From assembly GCA_024233545.1 (NCBI GenBank), contig JACKPL010000002.1:124001-188000 (forward strand): a DNA stretch of 64,000 nucleotides, in the 5' to 3' direction. Every line of letters begins with the position of its first letter. Position 1 is the first letter of the stretch. The notes under the pieces are model-generated. The model was not told where the DNA came from and did no database searches. It saw only the letters and a list, made by a program, of their open reading frames with translations. The stretch comes from a bacterium (GTDB lineage Bacteria; Auribacterota; Auribacteria; Auribacterales; Auribacteraceae). Below, piece by piece: positions 18,234 to 26,341 of the stretch. The position numbers were made by a program, and so were the translations under genes.

Positions 18234-19160
18234 ATGGATAAGAAAGTTACGGTAATTGGAGCAGGGAATGTCGGCACTACCGCCGCTCAGCGAATTGTTG
18301 AAAAAAACCTTGCAGACGTTGTATTGATTGACGTTGTAGAAGGGATGCCGCAGGGCAAAGCGCTGGATATTATAGAATCTGCGCCGGTAGAAGGGTTTAG
18401 CGCCTCAATTATCGGCACAAATAATTATGAAGATACCGCCGGAAGCGATATCATTGTCATTACTGCCGGTTTGGCAAGAAAACCGGGAATGACACGCGAA
18501 GATTTGCTTAACAAGAATGCGGAAATAATCAAAGGAGTTGTTCAAAATTCCATTAAATACAGCAAAGATGCCATCATTATCGTAGTTACCAACCCGCTGG
18601 ATATTATGACTCAGCTTGCACAGAAAGTGTCAGGTTTCCCCTCGCATCGTGTGATTGGCATGGCGGGTATTTTAGATTCTGCACGCTACCGCTATTTTAT
18701 TGCCGAAGCGTTAAACACATCACCGTCTCAAGTGCAGGCGATGGTACTTGGCGGGCATGGCGATTCAATGGTTCCCATGCCTCGTTTTTCGACAGTGAAC
18801 GGCATACCTATCAGCGAACTTTTACCAGCCGACAAAATCGAGGCGATAAATAACCGCACACGCAATGGCGGAGCGGAAATTGTTGCTCTTTTAAAAACAG
18901 GGTCTGCTTATTATGCTCCGTCAGCATCTACAGTGGAGATGGTGCAAAGTATTTTACTCAATGAAAACAAGATTTTGCCGTGCAGTGTCCTGCTCAATGG
19001 ACAGTACCAGTTAAACAACGTTTATTGCGGTGTGCCGGTAAGATTATCGGCAAAAGGTGTTGAGTCGATCATCGAACTTGATTTGACCAAAGATGAGTTG
19101 TCTGCTCTCAAGGCATCTGCCGCGATAGTTGCGGAAAATGTTGCTCAGTTAAAAATATAG
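18234..19160 (+). CDS. mdh: Malate dehydrogenase (LDH-like type)
   Basis: 308 residues. N-terminal Rossmann motif GAGNVGTTAA; the Asp in VVLIDVVEG favours NAD. The mobile loop has ARKPGMTREDL, whose Arg residues bind malate/oxaloacetate. The catalytic pair is the Asp in LDSARYRYF and the His in GGHGDSMVP. Arg rather than Gln in the loop marks it as malate and not lactate dehydrogenase. The strong AAGGAG site six bases upstream supports the start. It heads a plus-strand run mdh-elbB-sucC-sucD-carbonic-anhydrase-like, consistent with one operon. Confidence 0.95.
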   Translation: MDKKVTVIGAGNVGTTAAQRIVEKNLADVVLIDVVEGMPQGKALDIIESAPVEGFSASIIGTNNYEDTAGSDIIVITAGLARKPGMTREDLLNKNAEIIKGVVQNSIKYSKDAIIIVVTNPLDIMTQLAQKVSGFPSHRVIGMAGILDSARYRYFIAEALNTSPSQVQAMVLGGHGDSMVPMPRFSTVNGIPISELLPADKIEAINNRTRNGGAEIVALLKTGSAYYAPSASTVEMVQSILLNENKILPCSVLLNGQYQLNNVYCGVPVRLSAKGVESIIELDLTKDELSALKASAAIVAENVAQLKI

Positions 19161-19202
19161 TTTTGAATTTACCCATACGAGAAATCTCAAGGAGAAACTG
19201 CA

Positions 19203-19856
19203 ATGGCTAAAGTCGGAGTTGTTTTATCGGGTTCAGGGTACCTTGACGGCAGTGAAATTCATGAGGCGGTCTTAACGCTTTTGTATTTGGATAAGCAGGG
19301 AGCTGAAATAGTGTGCATGGCTCCGGATGCTGAACAAGTGCGGGTTGTAAATCATAATACGGGAAAAGCGGCAAGCGAAAAACGAAACGTATTGGTGGAA
19401 GCGGGAAGAATCGCGCGCGGCAAAATTCGCGACGTAAAAAACGTGTCGGCAAAAGAGCTCGATGCCTTGATATTTCCCGGAGGTTTTGGTGCGGCGTTGA
19501 ACCTTTGCACGTTTGCGGCTGATGGGTCGTCGTGTTCTGTGAATAAAGATGTAGAACAGTTGATTACTGCTATGCATGCTTCGCGCAAACCGATAGGGTT
19601 TATTTGCATTGCTCCGGCAGTCGGTGCAAGAGTCTTAGGAAAACAAAGCCCGAAACTTACCATTGGCAACGATGCCGGTACCGCGGCGGCTCTCGGGAAA
19701 ATGGGCGCTGTTCATAAAGAGTGCCGTGTTGATGACATCGTCACCGATGAAAAAAACAAAATTGTGTCTACTCCGGCATATATGCTGGGACCGTCAATTG
19801 CGCATGTTGCCAAAGGAATCGAGAAAGCAGTAGCAAAAGTAATTGAATTGATATAA
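19203..19856 (+). CDS. elbB: ElbB-type DJ-1/PfpI family protein (glyoxalase III-like)
   Basis: 217 residues of the DJ-1/PfpI flavodoxin-like fold. Characteristic stretches: VVLSGSGYLDGSEIHE at the N-terminus, LIFPGGFGAALNL, and the nucleophile elbow GFICIAPAVG with the conserved Cys. E. coli ElbB has weak glyoxalase activity and was tied to isoprenoid synthesis; its true role is unclear. It sits 42 bp after mdh and 92 bp before sucC, an unexpected place for it. Confidence 0.9.
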   Translation: MAKVGVVLSGSGYLDGSEIHEAVLTLLYLDKQGAEIVCMAPDAEQVRVVNHNTGKAASEKRNVLVEAGRIARGKIRDVKNVSAKELDALIFPGGFGAALNLCTFAADGSSCSVNKDVEQLITAMHASRKPIGFICIAPAVGARVLGKQSPKLTIGNDAGTAAALGKMGAVHKECRVDDIVTDEKNKIVSTPAYMLGPSIAHVAKGIEKAVAKVIELI

Positions 19857-19948
19857 GCCAGTATACCAAATATACCAAGATTTATAAGAGAGGCCTAAAA
19901 CCGACAAAAACACCGTTATAGATATTCATCTGTCAAAAGAGGTGAAAA

Positions 19949-21079
19949 GTGAAAATTCATGAATACCAAGCAATGTCATTGTTTACTCAGTATGGCATTG
20001 AAATTGTTCCGAGCCAGTTAGCTGAAAGCGTCAACGATGTAGCGTCAATTGCAAAAAAGCTTGGCGGGAAGGTGGTAGTGAAGTCTCAAGTATTGGTTGG
20101 CGGACGCGGTAAGGCAGGAGGGATTAAACTGGCGAAATCTGTTGAAGAGGCTGTCCAGCATGCCGGAAAAATTTTCGGAATGAAAATAAAGAATATACCG
20201 GTTGAAAAAGTGCTTGTTGCTCAAGCGGTTACTATTCTTAAAGAATATTATGTCGGCATTACCATTGACCGAACTACGAAAACAGTAGTGTTTGTGGCGA
20301 GTGCTTCGGGTGGTGTTGATATTGAAGAATTGGCGGTAAACCAACCCGAAAAAATACAAAAATTGTATGTTCAGGCTCCTCAGCTTCCCGATCCATCTGC
20401 GTTGGATGCTTTTCTCAAAAAAGCGTTTGTTACTCCCAAATTATTTGAACAAGCAAAAACAACTTTCCTTAAATTATACAAATTGTTTTTAGAAAAAGAA
20501 TGTTCCCTTGTTGAAATTAACCCTTATGCTCAGCTTGACAACGAGATGTTGGTTGCCGCGGATGCTAAGATCAATTTCGATGACAACGGTTTGTACAAAA
20601 ATCCTGATATTGAAGCATTGCGCAATCCGGAAGAATACAGCGACGGTGAGATAGCGGCGCGTGAAGCAGGGCTCAGTTTTGTTAGTCTTGACGGCGATAT
20701 CGGCTGTATTGTCAATGGAGCAGGGTTGGCAATGGCAACGATGGATATTATTAAGCTTTATGGCGGTGCTCCGGCAAATTTCCTCGATGTCGGCGGAAGT
20801 TCAAATCCTGAAAAAGTGCTGAATGCATTGCGCATCATTCTTTCAAATAAAAAAGTCAAAGGCGTCTTAATTAATATTTTCGGCGGTATTACGCGGTGCG
20901 ATGACATTGCCAACGGGATTATGCTTGCTTTAAAGAAGCTTGATATAAGAGTCCCTTTAGTGGTACGCCTTGTAGGAACCAATGAGGCGGCAGGCAAAAA
21001 GATTTTGGAAGATGCCGGTTATGTTGTCGCTTCAGAAATGACAGATGCAGTTAAAAAAGTAATTAAAGAATGCGCGTAG
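19949..21079 (+). CDS. sucC: Succinate--CoA ligase, beta subunit
   Basis: 376 residues, slightly below the usual 385-390. It starts at GTG with AGAGGTG upstream. N-terminal ATP-grasp domain: MKIHEYQAMSLF, KSQVLVGGRGKAGG, LVEINPYA. C-terminal ligase domain: LDVGGSSNPEKV and NIFGGITRCDDIANG. With SucD it interconverts succinyl-CoA + ADP/GDP + Pi and succinate + ATP/GTP. It is 16 bp from sucD, so the subunits are co-translated. Confidence 0.95.
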   Translation: MKIHEYQAMSLFTQYGIEIVPSQLAESVNDVASIAKKLGGKVVVKSQVLVGGRGKAGGIKLAKSVEEAVQHAGKIFGMKIKNIPVEKVLVAQAVTILKEYYVGITIDRTTKTVVFVASASGGVDIEELAVNQPEKIQKLYVQAPQLPDPSALDAFLKKAFVTPKLFEQAKTTFLKLYKLFLEKECSLVEINPYAQLDNEMLVAADAKINFDDNGLYKNPDIEALRNPEEYSDGEIAAREAGLSFVSLDGDIGCIVNGAGLAMATMDIIKLYGGAPANFLDVGGSSNPEKVLNALRIILSNKKVKGVLINIFGGITRCDDIANGIMLALKKLDIRVPLVVRLVGTNEAAGKKILEDAGYVVASEMTDAVKKVIKECA

Positions 21080-21095
21080 AAACAGGTGAAACATT

Positions 21096-21977
21096 ATGAG
21101 CATATTAGTCGATAAAAGCACAAAAGTAATTGTACAAGGAATTACCGGCAGAGATGGATCGTTCCATACTAAAGGAATGCTTGAATATGGCACAAGTGTT
21201 GTCGGCGGAGTTACTCCCGGCAAAGGCGGCGAAGAAGTACATGGCGTTCCGGTATTCAATAGTGTGCAGGAAGCGAAAAAAAATACTGGCGCCGATTGTT
21301 CAGTCATTTATGTTCCGGCACGGTTTGCGTCTGCGGCATTGAAGGAAGCCGCCGAAGCGGGTATGGAACTGATAGTCTGCATTACGGAAGGCGTGCCTGT
21401 TTTAGAAATGATGGAGATTTATCATCTGGTCAAGAAGAAAGGACTGCGCCTCATCGGGCCGAATTGTCCCGGGATAATTTCGCCGGGGAAATGTAAAATC
21501 GGCATTATGCCGGGACATATCCATAAGCAAGGAGCTGTCGGCGTTATATCGCGGAGCGGCACATTAACCTATGAAGTTGTGTATAACCTGACTATAAACA
21601 ATATGGGGCAGTCAACCTGTATCGGCATTGGAGGCGATCCGATAATTGGTACCGGCTACATTGATTTGCTCGATCTTTTTGAGAAAGATAATCAGACAGA
21701 TGCAGTCGTTTTAATAGGAGAAATCGGCGGGGAAGATGAAGAGCTTGCCGCTGAACATATCAAAAAGAATATTACTAAACCGGTTGTTTCTTTCATATCG
21801 GGTCGAACCGCTCCTCCCGGCAAACGCATGGGGCATGCCGGCGCAATTATTTCGGGTGGAAAAGGTACGGCAGAAGCGAAAGTCGCGGCATTCAAAGATG
21901 CACAAGTGCCTGTCGTCGATACGCCCGATCAAATACCTGCATTATTACGGGAGTTGTTGCGAAGTGTTCAAAAATAA
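21096..21977 (+). CDS. sucD: Succinate--CoA ligase, alpha subunit
   Basis: 293 residues, typical length. N-terminal CoA-binding Rossmann domain: VQGITGRDGSFH and GVTPGKGG. It continues with GPNCPGIISPG and the phospho-histidine loop MGHAGAIISGGKGTA, whose His carries the phosphate during catalysis. An inserted acidic stretch GEIGGEDEELAAEH is standard for the family. It is followed by a strong terminator. Confidence 0.96.
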   Translation: MSILVDKSTKVIVQGITGRDGSFHTKGMLEYGTSVVGGVTPGKGGEEVHGVPVFNSVQEAKKNTGADCSVIYVPARFASAALKEAAEAGMELIVCITEGVPVLEMMEIYHLVKKKGLRLIGPNCPGIISPGKCKIGIMPGHIHKQGAVGVISRSGTLTYEVVYNLTINNMGQSTCIGIGGDPIIGTGYIDLLDLFEKDNQTDAVVLIGEIGGEDEELAAEHIKKNITKPVVSFISGRTAPPGKRMGHAGAIISGGKGTAEAKVAAFKDAQVPVVDTPDQIPALLRELLRSVQK

Positions 21978-22008
21978 ACGTTGTCAGCCGATAAATAAAA
22001 ATTATACC

Positions 22009-22035
22009 GAGAGGGCATATGCCCTCTCTTTTTTT
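22009..22035 (+). terminator. Rho-independent terminator after sucD
   Basis: Perfect inverted repeat GAGAGGGCAT/ATGCCCTCTC (22009-22028) followed by seven T. It sits between sucD and the carbonic-anhydrase-like gene, so the latter may depend on read-through or its own promoter. Confidence 0.9.
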
Positions 22036-22046
22036 GAGGTGAGCCA

Positions 22047-22559
22047 ATGATTGGAAAATTTTTATACCATACTCCGGATATTCACCCTTCAGTTTTTATT
22101 GCACCCGGTGCACAAATTGTTGGAGCGGTTACTGTAGAAGAACATGCAAGTATTTGGTATAACAGTGTTTTGCGTGCGGATATAAACACTATTTCCATCG
22201 GAAAAGGCACGAATATTCAAGACGGAACGATTATCCATCTTTCTGATGAACAGGGGGTAATGGTAGGCAACTATGTTACCGTCGGGCATGGTGCAATTCT
22301 TCATGCGTGCAGGATAGAAGACTACGCTCTTATCGGAATGGGAGCGGTTATTCTTAATGGGGCTCATATTGGCACGGATGCTTGTGTGGCGGCTGGTTCA
22401 CTCGTATTGACAAATGCATCGATTCCGCCTCGAACGCTTGTAATGGGGCGTCCGGCAAATGTAATACGAGGGCTTTCTCAAGAGGAGATCGACCAAAACC
22501 GCCAGTGGGCAAAAAAATATATGAAACTTGGGGAAGAATACCGAAAAAAGAATACATAA
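22047..22559 (+). CDS. Gamma-carbonic anhydrase-like hexapeptide-repeat protein
   Basis: 170 residues of left-handed beta-helix hexapeptide repeats followed by a C-terminal helix. The zinc ligands of the gamma class appear conserved: His in IIHLSDE and two His in VGHGAILHACRI. The family (CaiE/PaaY/YrdA group) includes carbonic anhydrases and thioesterase-associated proteins, so activity is not certain. The start follows GAGGTGAGCC. Its place beside TCA-cycle genes would suit bicarbonate supply to carboxylations, which is inference. Confidence 0.85.
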   Translation: MIGKFLYHTPDIHPSVFIAPGAQIVGAVTVEEHASIWYNSVLRADINTISIGKGTNIQDGTIIHLSDEQGVMVGNYVTVGHGAILHACRIEDYALIGMGAVILNGAHIGTDACVAAGSLVLTNASIPPRTLVMGRPANVIRGLSQEEIDQNRQWAKKYMKLGEEYRKKNT

Positions 22560-22780
22560 CTCTCATTATCCTCCTTTCATAGAAATAAATCCTGAATATC
22601 GGAGAGAAAAATGGGTGAATAATCAAAAATAAGTAAAAACAATGGTTTTAAGCTAATAAAGATTGAAATTCAGCCCATAATATATTATTATGTTTCCTTC
22701 ATAAAAACGACAGTTGTTTGAAGATATAAAGAGTACGGTAAGAAAATAAACGCGAAACTCGCGCAAAGGAGCACACAATT

Positions 22781-24472
22781 ATGAATTATGACGTCATAGT
22801 GGTTGGCAGTGGTTTGGCCGGGCTACGGGCGGCCATTGCGGCAATCCACGGAGGGGCATCAACAGCAGTATTATCTATGGTGTATGCTGTTCGATCGCAT
22901 TCAGTGGCGGCACAAGGTGGAATCAATGCGGCTTTGGGAAATGTCGACCCGGAAGACAATTGGAAAAATCATGCATTTGATACTGTTAAGGGTAGCGATT
23001 ATCTTGCTGATCAAAAAGCAGTATGCAGAATGACTGAAGCGGCAATACCAACTATTTATGAAATGGAACATTGGGGAACGGCTTTCTCGCGGCTTCCCGA
23101 CGGGCGTATTGCACAGCGCCCTTTCGGCGGTGCAGGCAAACAGCGTACGTGTTACGCCGAAGACCGGACAGGGCATATTCTTCTTTACACGCTCTTTCAG
23201 CAGTCTGTCCGCAACAAAGCGGTTTTTTACGATGAATGGATGGTTATTGATTTAGTAATAGAGGATAATAAATGCGTCGGCTTAATCGCTATGGATATGA
23301 ATTCCGGCGAGTTGAAATCTTTCGGCGCAAAAGCAGTCATTTTTGCTACCGGCGGTGCTGGGAGAGTATACGGTGCATCAACCAATGCACTTATTTGTAC
23401 GGGAAGCGGCATCGGAGTTGCTTACCGTGCGGGGATTCCATTGAAAGACATGGAGTTCGTTCAATTCCACCCCACCACTCTATTCGGAACCAATATCTTG
23501 ATAACGGAAGGCGCCCGCGGAGAAGGCGGTTATTTGTATAACCGTCTCGGAGAGCGTTTTATGAAACGGTACGCTTCCGAAAAAATGGAACTTGCCCCGC
23601 GAGACATTGTGGCACGGGCAATCCGAACCGAAGTCCTTGAAGGGCGCGGTTTTGAAAATGCATACGTACATCTCGACTTACGGCATATCGGTGAAGAAAA
23701 ACTCAATGAGCGATTACCGGGAATTCGTGAAATAGGATTAAAGTTTGCCGGCAAAGATATTGTCAGCGACCCGTTGCCAATACAGCCAGGGCAACACTAT
23801 ACCATGGGCGGTATCGATTGTGATATTGACGGAAAAACCAAAGTTGACGGCGTTTATGCCGCTGGTGAATGTGCGTGTGTTTCTGTTCATGGCGCTAACC
23901 GGTTAGGCGGCAATTCGCTTCTTGAAACGATTGTATTCGGAAAAATCGCAGGCGACCATGCCGCAGATTATATTGCTAGCCGCAAGGACGCTGTCAATCA
24001 GTCCCTCTTAAAAAATAAACTCGATGCAAAAGAAAAATTTGTCTCGGATTTGCAGTCATCCAAAGGAAAAGAAAAAGTAGGTGTTCTCCGCGAAAAACTC
24101 CGTTCGACAATGATACGGAATGTCGGCGTTTTTCGTAAACTGGATGAGATGAAAGAAGCGGATAAAACTATTACGGAATTGAAAGAACGGTACACAAAGA
24201 TATCATTTACTCACCCGAGCCGAAAGTTCAACCTTGAATTGTTGACGGCAATGGAAATGGAAACAATGCTCGAAATCGGACATGTTATCACAGAAGGCGC
24301 TATTCGCCGAACAGAAAGCCGAGGCGGGCATTACCGAGTAGATTATCCCGAGCGCGATGACGAAAATTGGCTTAAACATACTATTTGTACTCAGGGAGAA
24401 AATGGCGAACCAGTATTTTCTGATTCTGAAGTTGATATTTCTATCTGGGAACCGAAAGAAAGGAAATATTAA
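22781..24472 (+). CDS. Fumarate reductase/succinate dehydrogenase flavoprotein subunit
   Basis: 563 residues. FAD-binding GSGLAGLRAAIAA at the N-terminus. His in VRSHSVAAQGGI matches the residue covalently attached to FAD. Substrate-site motifs QFHPTTLFGTNILITEGARGEGG and HGANRLGGNSLLE are intact. C-terminal helical domain present. The length is a little under E. coli FrdA (602). AAAGGAG upstream supports the start. It is followed by the iron-sulfur subunit 1 bp later. No membrane-anchor subunit gene is adjacent. Whether it works as fumarate reductase or succinate dehydrogenase cannot be settled from sequence. Confidence 0.92.
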   Translation: MNYDVIVVGSGLAGLRAAIAAIHGGASTAVLSMVYAVRSHSVAAQGGINAALGNVDPEDNWKNHAFDTVKGSDYLADQKAVCRMTEAAIPTIYEMEHWGTAFSRLPDGRIAQRPFGGAGKQRTCYAEDRTGHILLYTLFQQSVRNKAVFYDEWMVIDLVIEDNKCVGLIAMDMNSGELKSFGAKAVIFATGGAGRVYGASTNALICTGSGIGVAYRAGIPLKDMEFVQFHPTTLFGTNILITEGARGEGGYLYNRLGERFMKRYASEKMELAPRDIVARAIRTEVLEGRGFENAYVHLDLRHIGEEKLNERLPGIREIGLKFAGKDIVSDPLPIQPGQHYTMGGIDCDIDGKTKVDGVYAAGECACVSVHGANRLGGNSLLETIVFGKIAGDHAADYIASRKDAVNQSLLKNKLDAKEKFVSDLQSSKGKEKVGVLREKLRSTMIRNVGVFRKLDEMKEADKTITELKERYTKISFTHPSRKFNLELLTAMEMETMLEIGHVITEGAIRRTESRGGHYRVDYPERDDENWLKHTICTQGENGEPVFSDSEVDISIWEPKERKY

Positions 24473-24473
24473 A

Positions 24474-25187
24474 ATGGCAGAAAAAACGTATGAAATACGC
24501 ATTACACGGCAAGACCCGGATACTGGCGAAAAAACAAAAAGTTTCTATCAGATTCCTGTTATTCCGGGGATGACGGTTCTTGAAGCGCTTTGGTATATTG
24601 TGGATCGCATTGACGGTTCATTAAGTTTTCGGTATTCATGCCGTGGAGGCGTCTGCGGATCATGTTCAATGCAGATAAATCGCGAAGTACAGCTTGCGTG
24701 CCAAGTGCAGTTGTCAATGTTGCCGCAGGGAACAATTATTATCGAGCCGTTGCCTCGTTTGTCGGTTATAAAAGACCTTGTTGTTGACATGAAGCCATTT
24801 ATGAATAAATATAATTCTGTTCAGCCTTTTTTTGCAAACAAAAAACTGCCTCAGCAAGGTGAAATGGTTCAGTCTGCTGAGCAAAGGACTGATATAGAGG
24901 ATTCCGTGAAATGTATTATGTGTGGTGCATGTTATGTAGTATGCCCATTAGTATATAAAGATGCGGATTTTATGGGGCCTGCCGCTATGGCGGCCGCACA
25001 GCGGTTTGCTTTTGATAGCCGAAATGAGCAAGGTAAACAACGGCTTGTTGAAGTTAATGGGCTTGGTGATTTTCATGGATGCCTCAAAGTAGGAAAATGT
25101 TCTCATGTATGCCCGAAAGGCGTTGATCCGGCTCGGCGTATCGAAGAGATTCGGGAATATGTTGAAGCATTATCTAAAAACAACTAA
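24474..25187 (+). CDS. Fumarate reductase/succinate dehydrogenase iron-sulfur subunit
   Basis: 237 residues from ATG 24474 (AAAGGAAA upstream); an earlier in-frame start at 24357 lies inside the flavoprotein gene and is rejected. [2Fe-2S] ligands are in CRGGVCGSCSMQ and the later Cys of LACQV. The [4Fe-4S] and [3Fe-4S] ligands are in CIMCGACYVVCPL and CLKVGKCSHVCPKGVDPA. The last cluster resembles FrdB (CTFVGYCSEVCPK) more than SdhB, a mild hint toward fumarate reductase. Start and stop of the pair nearly touch. Confidence 0.93.
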   Translation: MAEKTYEIRITRQDPDTGEKTKSFYQIPVIPGMTVLEALWYIVDRIDGSLSFRYSCRGGVCGSCSMQINREVQLACQVQLSMLPQGTIIIEPLPRLSVIKDLVVDMKPFMNKYNSVQPFFANKKLPQQGEMVQSAEQRTDIEDSVKCIMCGACYVVCPLVYKDADFMGPAAMAAAQRFAFDSRNEQGKQRLVEVNGLGDFHGCLKVGKCSHVCPKGVDPARRIEEIREYVEALSKNN

Positions 25188-25201
25188 GTAGATTTAAATA
25201 G

Positions 25202-26254
25202 CTATATTTTGTAGAAAATAAGGATGTCAAATATTTTGGCATCCTTATTTTTAATTAAGCATGGCTTTTTTCTGCTGGCTTTTCTGCTGGCTTTTCTGCT
25301 GGCTTTTCTGCTGGCTTTTCTGCTGGCTTTTCTGCTGGCTTTTCTGCTGGCTTTTCTGCTGGCTTTTCTGCTGGCTTTTCTGCTGGCTTTCTCTGGCTTT
25401 TCTGCTGGCTTTTCTGCTGGCTTTTCTGTATCGATGTTGACTGGTTCATCTTCCGTTTTGGATAAAAGCAAATCGCAAGAAGGCGTCTCTATTTTTCTGA
25501 TTTTTAATATAAAATCACAGATTGTGTGAAGACATCGGATACGAAACCGAGTCAGTAAATTGTTGTCACAATACCAAGGGAATTTTTCAAAGAATGAACA
25601 TTTCGCTTCGTTTAGGCGCCCCATAACTTCGTATGTTACACCGGCTTTATTTTTTGCCTGCTTTATGCGCCGATTGTATATGTGCGCTTTTTTTATACAT
25701 TCTACCGCTTCGTCATATCGAAATGAACGGGCGTACATTATGCTAAGATTATACCATGCTTCCGCATTTTTCGGATCAAGGTTAAGCAGTTTTTCTAGTG
25801 TTGTGACAGCTTCTTGATAATTACCCCGCTGGGCATGGCATACTCCAAGATAGTAGAGCGAAGGTTTGTGTTCAGGATCGAGAGACAATGCTTTTTCGAG
25901 TGCATTGACGGCTTCAGGGTGAGGACCGGTTAAACAGTATGCCCGCCCTGTTTCACAATGGGGTCCGGGATTTTTTTTATCATACCGTATTGCTGATTTT
26001 AAAGCTTCTAAAGCATCGTCGAACCGTTTTAGATTGTTATAGAGTATTCCAAGCTGATAATGAGCATGAACAAGTTTTTTGTCTATTTCTGCCGCTTTGC
26101 TGTATGCACCGATTGCTTTATCAATCAAGCAGAGTTCAGTATAAGCATCGCCAAGAGCTGAAAAAAACACCGCATTTTCGCTGTTGTCTGATGTTAGCGG
26201 TTCAAGCATTTTCAGAACTGCTTTAGCCTGTAATTTTTTAGTGAGTGACTTCAT
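25202..26254 (-). CDS. TPR protein with frameshifted low-complexity KPAE/KASR tail
   Basis: 350 residues from ATG 26254 (AAGG ten bases upstream; TTG 26278 is the longer option). Residues about 20-230 are TPR repeats (AHYQLGILYNNLKRFDDALEAL). A Cys-rich helical piece follows, then the product of a 12-bp tandem repeat: first KPAEKPAEKPE, then, after a 2-bp irregularity near 25391, KASR repeated about ten times. The last 20 or so residues are read through the terminator hairpin. In the original frame the tail would be all KPAE and end with KSHA and a stop at 25255. The TPR part is probably functional; the tail looks recently altered or contains a sequence error. Family role: protein-protein scaffold, partner unknown. 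Confidence 0.78.
   Translation of the reverse strand: MKSLTKKLQAKAVLKMLEPLTSDNSENAVFFSALGDAYTELCLIDKAIGAYSKAAEIDKKLVHAHYQLGILYNNLKRFDDALEALKSAIRYDKKNPGPHCETGRAYCLTGPHPEAVNALEKALSLDPEHKPSLYYLGVCHAQRGNYQEAVTTLEKLLNLDPKNAEAWYNLSIMYARSFRYDEAVECIKKAHIYNRRIKQAKNKAGVTYEVMGRLNEAKCSFFEKFPWYCDNNLLTRFRIRCLHTICDFILKIRKIETPSCDLLLSKTEDEPVNIDTEKPAEKPAEKPEKASRKASRKASRKASRKASRKASRKASRKASRKASRKASRKKPCLIKNKDAKIFDILIFYKI
25213..25252. terminator. Bidirectional terminator between frd/sdhB and the TPR gene
   Basis: 12-bp stem AAAATAAGGATG/CATCCTTATTTT (25215-25226, 25240-25251) with A-rich and T-rich flanks, so it works in both directions. The C-terminal codons of the frameshifted TPR gene run into it. Confidence 0.85.
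25268..25432. repeat. 12-bp tandem repeat array (unit GCTGGCTTTTCT)
   Basis: About 13 near-identical units. Nine to ten perfect ones are followed by one unit that reads GCTGGCTTTCTCTGG (2 bp short), then three more. In the minus-strand gene the units encode KPAE, KASR or KSQQ depending on frame. Copy-number change alone keeps the frame; the short unit breaks it. Confidence 0.95.
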
Positions 26255-26341
26255 CAAATAAGAGCCTTGTTTACGCAATAATAAAATTTTCCATAGATTA
26301 TACGAAAAAAAATTTTTTTATACACATATTTTAATAATTTT

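Noticed and set aside
24357..24473. Longer start for the iron-sulfur subunit
   Set aside because: Overlaps the flavoprotein C-terminus; ATG 24474 has a good ribosome site and a normal N-terminus.
25268..25432. Tandem repeat considered as a CRISPR array
   Set aside because: Units are contiguous 12-mers without spacers and lie in a coding sequence.
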